In this document: in pieces, positions 6,722-12,228 of the stretch | How the letters are laid out: every line of letters begins with the position of its first letter | Position numbering within the stretch: the first letter of the stretch is position 1 | From: Caldifarciminota bacterium | GTDB taxonomy: Bacteria; Hydrothermota; Hydrothermia; B15-G9 | DNA: 12,228 bases | Assembly: GCA_027064565.1 (NCBI GenBank) | Contig: JAMOPK010000213.1 | Coordinates: 1-12,228 of the forward strand | Reading direction: 5' to 3' | Position numbers and translations under genes: made by a program | Notes under the pieces: generated by a model | The model's input: only the letters and a program-made list of their open reading frames with translations | Told to the model about the DNA's origin: nothing | Databases searched by the model: none

Positions 6722-7418
6722 AGCTGGATGCTGCCTGCCTGCAGGGTGACCTGCAGGGCAATATCCGGCTATATGCGGGAACACCCTTAGAGCCCTGACT
6801 ACGAGGCTGGGCAAGTTGCTCGGGCCCGTAAAAATGTCAGGGATTGGGCAATCCGCAGGAAACCCACTAAAGTGGGGATCCTCAGAGGCCATACGCCGGA
6901 CATCCGGCTTGAGGAGGTGAATTCTGATGGAGCTGACGCCCGATTGGATTGTCGGCTTTACCGACGGTGAAGGGTGCTTTTTTGTGGGTGTGCAAAAGCA
7001 TCCGGAAATGACAGCGGGATTCCAGGTTCTGCCTGAGTTCGTCGTTGTCCAGCATGAACGTGATATTCAGATACTCTATGCTCTCAAACGGTTCTTTGGA
7101 TGTGGTGTCGTGAGACGCAACCATGGAGACAGGTTCGCCTACAGGGTCAGAAAGCTTGAATGTCTCGAACGGGTGATCCAGTTCTTCGAGAAACATCCGC
7201 TGAAGACGAAAAAGAACGTTGACTTCAGGAAATTCCGGAGAATCGTCATGATGATGAGGGAAGGCCGACATCTGGATAAAGATGGGTTGATAGAGATTCT
7301 GAGCATGGCGAGGACGATGAATACAGGGCAGAGACCGAAGTTGGAGGAAGTTTTGAAACTCCTCAAGGCCGGATGAAGATATGGTCCACCCCACGGTGAA
7401 AGCCGTGGATAGAAGGTG
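6722..7418 (+). mobile_element. Group I self-splicing intron at 23S position 1931 with ORF in the P8 loop
   Basis: The 23S sequence breaks after the T equivalent to E. coli U1931 and resumes at 7419 with AGCGAAATTCC, restoring the universal exon sequence. The core can be drawn: P1 AGGU/GCCU (6718-6721 with 6733-6736, splice-site U·G pair); P10 GCU with AGC (6730-6732/7419-7421); P2 with a GUGA tetraloop (6738-6757); P3 6761-6769/6895-6903; P4 6774-6778/6853-6857; P5-region helix 6793-6799/6836-6842; P6 6863-6876; P7 6887-6892/7381-7386 within the conserved R- and S-type segments; P8 6904-6914/7361-7372; P9 with a GAAA loop (7391-7408); terminal guanosine 7418. Introns at this site are known in Thermotoga and chlamydia relatives. 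The intron should excise as RNA, leaving normal 23S. The endonuclease ORF makes it a mobile unit. Confidence 0.95.
6927..7376 (+). CDS. Intron-encoded LAGLIDADG homing endonuclease
   Basis: A 149-residue protein with one LAGLIDADG motif (IVGFTDGEG, residues 8-16). The acidic residue at the catalytic position is Glu15. A single motif means it should act as a homodimer, like I-CreI and the 23S-intron enzymes of Thermotoga. It would cut intronless 23S alleles around the 1931 site so that repair copies the intron in. The motif is followed by the usual alpha-beta pattern (QHERDIQILYALKRFFGCG, then RYRV-type strands and basic helices). The reading frame is intact with no internal stop, so the element may be active. 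A strong AGGAGGTGA site (6912-6920) precedes the ATG by 6 nt. The last codons and the ribosome binding site form part of intron helix P8. The stop codon falls just before the S segment of the ribozyme core. Confidence 0.93.
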   Translation: MELTPDWIVGFTDGEGCFFVGVQKHPEMTAGFQVLPEFVVVQHERDIQILYALKRFFGCGVVRRNHGDRFAYRVRKLECLERVIQFFEKHPLKTKKNVDFRKFRRIVMMMREGRHLDKDGLIEILSMARTMNTGQRPKLEEVLKLLKAG

Positions 7419-7465
<47 letters not shown>

Positions 7466-8063
7466 CGACTGGGTCGGTGTCTCAACGGGGGGCCCGGTGA
7501 AGTTGTAGTGGTGGTGAAGATGCCACCTACCCGCGGCAGGACCGAAAGACCCCGTGGACCTTTACTGCAGCCTGGCGTTGAGTCTTGGCCAGGCGTGTGT
7601 AGGATAGGTGGGAGCCTGTGAAGCCCGGGCGCCAGCTCGGGTGGAGGCGCCGGTGAAATACCACCCTCGTCTGGTTGAGGCTCTAACCTGCGCGCCTGGA
7701 TCGGCGCGAGGGACATCGCTTGGTGGGCAGTTTCACTGGGGCGGTGACCTCCTGAAAGGTAACGGAGGTGTCCAAAGGTCCCCTCAGCACGGACGGCAAC
7801 CGTGCGTGGAGTGTAAGGGCAGAAGGGGGCCTGACTGCGAGGCCGACAGGCCGAGCAGAGGCGAAAGCCGGGCCTAGTGACCCGGCGGCTCCGTGTGGAA
7901 GGGCCGTCGATCAGCGGATAAAAGGTACCCCGGGGATAACAGGCTAGTCGCGCCCGAGAGTTCACATCGACGGCGCGGTTCGGCACCTCGATGTCGGCTC
8001 AGCGCATCCTGGGGCTGGACAAGGTCCCAAGGGTTGGTCTGTTCGCCCATTAAAGCGCTACGC

Positions 8064-8097
<34 letters not shown>

Positions 8098-8224
8098 CCC
8101 TATCCGCCGCGGGCGCAGGAGACTTGAGGGGGGCTGCCCCTAGTACGAGAGGACCGGGGTGGGGGAGCCGCTAGTGTACCTGTTGTCGCGCCAGCGGCAC
8201 AGCAGGGTAGCTACGCTCCCAGGC

Positions 8225-8255
<31 letters not shown>

Positions 8256-8393
8256 GCGCCCCAAGATTAGGTCTCCCGCTCATCCGTTTCGGATGAGCTA
8301 AGGCCCCTCCTAGACTAGGAGGTTGATAGGCCGCAGGTGTAAGCCCAGCAATGGGTTGAGCCGAGCGGTACTAATAGGCCGAGCGGCTTAGCC

Positions 8394-8415
8394 ATCTACC
8401 TCGTTCAATTCCCAC
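8394..8415 (+). other. 3' arm of the pre-23S processing stem
   Basis: This pairs with 4635-4655 over 21 bp with a single bulged base. A small hairpin, CTCCC-atttc-GGGAG (8425-8439), follows in the 23S-5S spacer and may also guide processing. The spacer contains no tRNA. Confidence 0.88.
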
Positions 8416-8458
8416 ATTATTCATCTCCCATTTCGGGAGGCCTCATTTCGCTAATTAT

Positions 8459-8576
<118 letters not shown>

Positions 8577-8596
8577 GTTTTTTTATTTCCACCCCC

Positions 8597-8628
8597 AAAA
8601 TAAAAACCCCGACCATTACAGGCCGGGG
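8597..8628 (-). terminator. Rho-independent terminator of the dgk-tonB-glgA operon
   Basis: Read on the minus strand, a hairpin (CCCCG/CGGGG arms plus CC/GG, one A-C mismatch, 6-nt loop; 8607-8628) is followed by TTTTTATTTT. It lies 26 nt after the glgA stop and faces the 5S terminator, which prevents read-through into the rRNA operon. Confidence 0.85.
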
Positions 8629-8654
8629 AATCCTCCGGTTCTCCTGCCTTTGAT

Positions 8655-10106
8655 TTATCCCACAATAAGTTTCCGATAAAGCTCGATGTATTTCTTAGCG
8701 GATGCATCCCACGAAAAGTCGAGCGACATCCCTCTCCTGACTATTTCCAGCCATTTCTCGCGATTCGAGTAGGCCTTCAGGGCACGTTTTATGGCGTCAA
8801 CCAATTCGGAAGGCTCATATCTTTCAAACATGAACCCGTAACCGTTTTCGGGATCACTGTCGTAATCAATTATAGTATCCGCAAGTCCGCCGGTCTTTCT
8901 GACTATCGGGATGGAACCGTATCTCAGTGCGATCATCTGGCCAAGCCCGCACGGCTCGTAGCGGGATGGCATCAGGAACATATCAGAGCCAGCGTATATC
9001 TTCCTCGCAAGCACCGGGTCAAATCCTATCGTGACAGCAAATTTTTCGGGTAGCTTCTTAGCGATTTCAACAAACATGTCCTGATAGATTTTGTCCCCGG
9101 AGCCGAGGACAACAAATTGCAGGTTCAGTCCGGCAATCTCATCGAGGGCATCTTTGATAAGGTCGAACCCCTTTTGAGCTGCGAGGCGTGAAACGATACC
9201 CACAACAGGCACATCGGGAGAGTAGGGAAGGCCCTGTTCCCTGAGGAGGCCCTTTTTGTTTTCCGTTTTGCCGGTCTCGAAATTCTCCAGACTGTAATTG
9301 AAGTAGATGTGTTTGTCAGTTTGGGGATCCCATGTCCTGTAATCGATCCCGTTCAATATGCCGTAGAGGTCTGCCGAGCGTTTGCGAAGTATCCCGTCCA
9401 GCCCATAGCCATATTCAGGCGTCTGGATTTCCTTTGCGTAGGTAGGGCTAACCGTGTTTATCGCATCGGAATAAACGATGCCGCCCTTGAGGTAATTGAC
9501 CTTTCCGTAAAATTCGAGTGCTTCCATGTGATAGACGCTCCATGGCAACCCTATCTCAGGGATGATCCAGCTGTCGAACTGCCCCTGATAGGCGATGTTG
9601 TGAATGGTTATGAGCGTTTTGATGGATGACAGTTCGGGATCATGACGATAGACTTCCTTGAGATAGACGGGGATAAGCGCTGTCTGCCAGTCGTTCAGGT
9701 GGATGATGTCCGGGACGAAATTCAGAGGTTTGAGCATCTCGATCACGGCCCTGGCAAAGAAGGCGAATCTCAGCCAGTTGTCCGGATAGTCCCCTTCCGG
9801 GGTGCCGTAAAGCTCATCCCTGTCAAAGAACTCCCTTTCATCTACGAAATATACGGGCACCTCTTCATAATCGGTTCTGTCTATAAAACCGACACGCCTT
9901 TTGCCCGCCATCTCAAGCTCTATACTGACCCCGGTGGAACTTAAGTTAAACCTGCATCTGTCTATTTTTCGGGTGTATAGTGGCATGGCTATGCGCACAT
10001 CCACCCCGGCCTTTTTGAGGGCCAGTGGCAGGCTTCCAGCTACGTCTGCGAGGCCGCCCGTTTTTGCAAATGGATAAACTTCAGACGATACAACCAGAAC
10101 CTTCAT
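8655..10106 (-). CDS. glgA: Glycogen synthase (ADP-glucose type, GT5)
   Basis: A 483-residue GT-B fold glycosyltransferase that adds glucose from ADP-glucose to the non-reducing end of alpha-1,4-glucan. The N-terminal KTGGLADV (15-22) is the nucleotide-sugar binding signature. TIHNIAYQG (167-175) is a GT5 landmark. GIVSRLAAQKG (303-313) carries the phosphate-binding Arg and Lys. SRYEPCGLGQM (381-391) is the conserved EPCGL motif, and a second KTGGLAD (404-410) follows. Length is typical, and no truncation is seen. The ATG at 10106 overlaps the upstream TonB-domain gene stop as ATGA, with AAAGGAG about 8 nt ahead, so translation is coupled. Branching enzyme and ADP-glucose pyrophosphorylase are not in the window. 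A GDP- or UDP-glucose preference cannot be excluded. Confidence 0.96.
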   Translation of the reverse strand: MKVLVVSSEVYPFAKTGGLADVAGSLPLALKKAGVDVRIAMPLYTRKIDRCRFNLSSTGVSIELEMAGKRRVGFIDRTDYEEVPVYFVDEREFFDRDELYGTPEGDYPDNWLRFAFFARAVIEMLKPLNFVPDIIHLNDWQTALIPVYLKEVYRHDPELSSIKTLITIHNIAYQGQFDSWIIPEIGLPWSVYHMEALEFYGKVNYLKGGIVYSDAINTVSPTYAKEIQTPEYGYGLDGILRKRSADLYGILNGIDYRTWDPQTDKHIYFNYSLENFETGKTENKKGLLREQGLPYSPDVPVVGIVSRLAAQKGFDLIKDALDEIAGLNLQFVVLGSGDKIYQDMFVEIAKKLPEKFAVTIGFDPVLARKIYAGSDMFLMPSRYEPCGLGQMIALRYGSIPIVRKTGGLADTIIDYDSDPENGYGFMFERYEPSELVDAIKRALKAYSNREKWLEIVRRGMSLDFSWDASAKKYIELYRKLIVG

Positions 10107-10711
10107 CTGTTAGCTCCTTTTTTGAATTGGTAGATAATTGTAAACCATCTGTTGTCGGACGATGGTTTAAATCTGGCCTTCATGGCGGCATTTAGTGCTG
10201 CTGACTCGAACACCCAGCTTGTGCTCTTGCGCACCCTTGCCTCGATCACGGAGCCGTCCGGTGCCACTTCAAGGTCTATAACCACCTCCCCGCTGTCCAG
10301 ACCGCAGGAATCGGCTTCTGGAGGAAATTCAGGGTCGGGCACCTCATTCTCCATGTCGGAAATGGGGATGGAGATGGTGAACCACACTTTTACAGGATTT
10401 CCGAGTGAATCACGTCCCGGCTCGAAAACGAAACCTTTAATGGTTTCCCTGATTACATTTTCCAGTTCAGGTGGCAGCGGCTCCCTGAACTCCATGTCCG
10501 AAACCCTGCCGTTTGTATCAATAAGCACGTTGACCACGACGGTCTCGGTTAGATTTTTGAAAGGCGAATTGTCCGGAAAAGCCGGCTTTACGTATCTCAA
10601 TATTTTGGGTTTGTGGGAAGTTGTGGTCACATCCTGTTCCTTCTTGCCGGGACCTATCTCCCATGAGATCAATTGGCCCGTCATCAAAATAATAATGAAT
10701 AAGTGTATCAT
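10103..10711 (-). CDS. Exported protein with two TonB C-terminal-like domains
   Basis: A 202-residue protein with a short hydrophobic N-terminus (about residues 2-16: signal peptide or anchor). It has two tandem regions with the TonB_C pattern. The first, about 35-118, runs from KPAFPDNSPF through VVVNVLIDTNGRVSD to a helix and FVFEPGRDSLGNPVKVWFTI. The second, about 140-198, has VVIDLEVAPDGSVIEARV, then a helix with AALNAAMKARFKP, then a strand. In TonB this domain contacts outer-membrane receptors and links them to ExbB-ExbD energy. Here there is no proline-rich periplasm-spanning linker, so it is probably not a working TonB but one of the many small TonB_C proteins of unclear role. The ATG at 10711 has GGAGGTG immediately upstream. 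It lies 41 nt after the lipid kinase and overlaps glgA by 4 nt. Confidence 0.82.
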   Translation of the reverse strand: MIHLFIIILMTGQLISWEIGPGKKEQDVTTTSHKPKILRYVKPAFPDNSPFKNLTETVVVNVLIDTNGRVSDMEFREPLPPELENVIRETIKGFVFEPGRDSLGNPVKVWFTISIPISDMENEVPDPEFPPEADSCGLDSGEVVIDLEVAPDGSVIEARVRKSTSWVFESAALNAAMKARFKPSSDNRWFTIIYQFKKGANR

Positions 10712-10752
10712 TTTTTCACCTCCTGACTGACCGTCAGAATAAGAATTAAGGG

Positions 10753-11649
10753 TTATATGAGAACAGGTAACGCTTTCTTAAGAATCTTGATTTTGACTTC
10801 ACGGACGGGTTGAGGTGAGACTTCTCCATCGAGGTGATAATATACCGGCCTATCAGAAACTATGTGAACGTCATCGGGAGTCTGGAAATAAATCACTTCC
10901 GGTTCGTTCAGATGTGTTCCTTTGAGGACAAGCCACATCTTTTTGAGAAACACGGAGGTTTTGACCTTTCGGATGAGGTCGATGTCTATGAGTCCATCTG
11001 TCAACGAAGCATGAGGAAACAGATGAAAGCCTCCCCCCATGAACTGACCACATCCAACACTGCATATATGGAATTGTTCGCTCAGGATTTTTTTGCCTGT
11101 CCTGATTGTCAGGTGAGGCGGCGTGAAAGAAAAGAAGCTTTTTATGACTCCGACGATGTAGAGCAGATCGCCTTTCAACAGCGGTATTTTTCTTATGATA
11201 CTCGCGACATGAGCGTCGAAACCCATGCCGAAGCCATTGAAAACAGGGCGAGTCTGATGTTCCTCTTCCACCATGCACACGTCCACAAACTTTATCTTCC
11301 GAGTTTTGAGCACCTTATCAATAACCTTTTTCCAGTCTCTGTCCTCGTCGTGGACAGCTTTTGAATAGTCGTTCCCGGTTCCGAATGGGATCACAAAAAG
11401 GGGTTTGTTTTTGTGCAGGAGTCCCCAGCCCACCTCGTTGACAGTGCCATCGCCGCCAGCCGCCACCACCGAGAAAACATCATCCCTTTTAGCAAGCTGG
11501 TAAGCTAATTCCCTTGCATGGCCGGGCCTTTCGGTAAGATGAAGTTCGTAACTGACACCTCTTCCCTTCAGGTGTTTCTCAAGGTCCGGTAATTTTTTCA
11601 GGGCAGCGCCCCGTCCCGCAGCCGGATTGAGTATGATTCCTAATTTCAC
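10753..11649 (-). CDS. Diacylglycerol kinase / sphingosine-kinase-family lipid kinase
   Basis: A 298-residue soluble lipid kinase of the DAGK catalytic family (DgkB/YegS-like), which phosphorylates diacylglycerol or a related lipid from ATP at the membrane. Motifs: NPAAGRG (8-14), the nucleotide-binding GGDGT (65-69), PFGTGND (88-94), and the late HLDGE that closes the catalytic domain. Length and order are normal. The start is GTG at 11649, which gives the family-typical N-terminus with the first strand MKLGIILNP. There is no Shine-Dalgarno site, and the promoter -10 ends only 8 nt before the GTG, suggesting a leaderless mRNA. It is the first gene of a likely three-gene operon with the TonB-domain protein and glgA. 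The true lipid substrate is unknown. Confidence 0.93.
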   Translation of the reverse strand: MKLGIILNPAAGRGAALKKLPDLEKHLKGRGVSYELHLTERPGHARELAYQLAKRDDVFSVVAAGGDGTVNEVGWGLLHKNKPLFVIPFGTGNDYSKAVHDEDRDWKKVIDKVLKTRKIKFVDVCMVEEEHQTRPVFNGFGMGFDAHVASIIRKIPLLKGDLLYIVGVIKSFFSFTPPHLTIRTGKKILSEQFHICSVGCGQFMGGGFHLFPHASLTDGLIDIDLIRKVKTSVFLKKMWLVLKGTHLNEPEVIYFQTPDDVHIVSDRPVYYHLDGEVSPQPVREVKIKILKKALPVLI

Positions 11650-11657
11650 GCCTGTCT

Positions 11658-11686
11658 ATAATAAAAGCACTTGCCACAACCGTCAA
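11658..11686 (-). promoter_or_regulatory. Promoter of the dgk-tonB-glgA operon
   Basis: On the minus strand, TTGACG (-35; complement of 11681-11686, five of six) is followed after exactly 17 bp by TATTAT (-10; complement of 11658-11663, five of six). The expected start is at about 11649-11652, on or within three bases of the GTG initiation codon. Confidence 0.82.
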
Positions 11687-11687
11687 C

Positions 11688-11711
11688 AAAAAGCCGGGAC
11701 GAAATTCCGGC
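11688..11711 (-). terminator. Terminator between the small exported protein gene and dgk
   Basis: On the minus strand a GCCGG/CCGGC hairpin (11693-11711), extendable by A-U and G·U pairs, is followed by TTTTT (complement of 11688-11692). The T-run ends one base before the -35 of the next promoter, so the two elements are packed back to back. Confidence 0.72.
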
Positions 11712-11724
11712 ATAAAATTTCACC

Positions 11725-11753
11725 TCGGGCGCCCTCTGTGCCCGGGCGCCCGA
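11725..11753. repeat. Perfect 10-bp GC-rich inverted repeat, likely first terminator hairpin
   Basis: TCGGGCGCCC (11725-11734) and GGGCGCCCGA (11744-11753) are exact inverted repeats around a 9-nt loop. They start 8 nt past the stop of the upstream minus-strand gene. On that strand the hairpin is followed by AGGTGAAATTTTATG, a poor T-tract. It may protect the mRNA 3' end or terminate together with the next hairpin at 11688-11711. Confidence 0.6.
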
Positions 11754-11761
11754 CATAGGCT

Positions 11762-12170
11762 CTAAAAGTGAATGATTCCAACGATCCTGTCTTTATAAGT
11801 TAAATCAGCAGAATGTGGCCTGACATTAACGATATTTAGGTCTCTTATGTTTACATCCTCAAAAAGCATACCTCTTATATATCCATTGGTATCGATCAGG
11901 GGAATTCTTAACTCACCTACAGGGTTTTTAAAAGGTGCCCCTTTCTTTAGCGAGGCTAAAATAGATTTTAAGGATGTCGTGTCAATTGATGTGTAATAAT
12001 AAGCACCATGGTGATAGCAGCAACCACAGCCGCACCCTCTCCAACGGGGTCCCCAAGGATGCCCCCATACGTAAGGGGAGTGGGTTAACTGGGCCGAAGC
12101 GACCCCCAATGCCTATCAACAGCAGGATTATAACTCCTGCTCCCTTTAAGAGATTTGTCTTTATACCCAT
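11762..12170 (-). CDS. Small exported Cys/His/Gly-rich hypothetical protein, reading frame broken by one base
   Basis: The natural start is ATG at 12170, preceded by AGGAGGTGA. It reads a basic N-terminus and hydrophobic core (VIILLLIGIG) and then, in that frame, loses sense. Removing one G from the run of five G at 12103-12107 joins it to the second frame. This yields a textbook signal peptide ending VASA before QLTHSPY and then about 110 mature residues. The mature part begins with an aromatic/His stretch and a cluster GCGCGCCYHH that could bind metal. It ends with a conserved-looking domain rich in beta strands and the phrase PLIDTNGYIRGMLF. No family is recognised. The break may be a sequencing or assembly error, a real mutation, or slippage. 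Taken alone, the downstream frame would begin at TTG 12109 with no ribosome binding site. The 58 bases beyond the start hold only the ribosome binding site and no clear promoter. Confidence 0.6.
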
Positions 12171-12228
12171 AATCTCACCTCCTATGTTTAATCCCTGATT
12201 TCTGGATTTTGTCTGAATCACAAAGCAA

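Noticed and set aside
10834..11364. 176-codon plus-strand frame
   Set aside because: It is antisense to the lipid kinase, whose motifs are clear on the minus strand.
11982..12221. 79-codon minus-strand frame as a separate gene
   Set aside because: Its first part is the signal peptide of the frameshifted gene. After the G run its frame is out of phase with the rest of that protein.

Overview
The window is bacterial chromosome from an organism I cannot name. A division-gene block, a solitary 23S-5S rRNA operon and a glycogen-synthase operon lie close together. A TonB-domain protein, FtsL/FtsI and signal-peptide-like N-termini fit a peptidoglycan-containing, probably diderm bacterium. The rRNA is visibly richer in G+C (about 60% in lines I counted) than the flanking genes (about 50% in one line), which hints at thermophily. 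An uncultivated thermophilic lineage is plausible, but this is inference.

Layout. (1) 1-3997, minus strand: a tightly packed block reads sdpR-like repressor, sdpI-like membrane protein, rsmH, ftsL-like, ftsI, then a partial membrane protein. Most neighbouring genes abut or overlap, including a 146-nt ftsL/ftsI overlap. No mraZ lies ahead of rsmH; the SdpR/SdpI pair sits there instead. (2) 4093-4515, plus strand: a small signal-peptide/membrane protein resembling DUF5683. (3) 4563-8584, plus strand: a complete rRNA unit with only 23S and 5S. It has its own consensus promoter (TTGACA-17-TAAGAT), a boxB-like hairpin, a boxA antitermination element, a 21-bp processing stem bracketing 23S, and a terminator. 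No 16S or tRNA precedes it. The 23S gene is interrupted by a 697-nt group I intron after the base equivalent to E. coli U1931. All core helices P1-P10 can be drawn, and a LAGLIDADG homing endonuclease gene lies in the P8 loop. (4) 8600-11686, minus strand: an operon of a diacylglycerol-kinase-family lipid kinase, a tandem TonB C-terminal-domain protein and glycogen synthase. A near-consensus promoter places its start practically on the first codon, suggesting a leaderless mRNA. A terminator converging on the rRNA terminator ends it. (5) 11762-12170, minus strand: a small exported Cys/His/Gly-rich protein split by an apparent one-base frameshift in a run of five G.

The most interesting points are the intron whose folding and ORF translation compete for the same RNA, the free-standing 23S-5S operon with complete control signals, the leaderless kinase operon, and the replacement of mraZ by an SdpR/SdpI pair.
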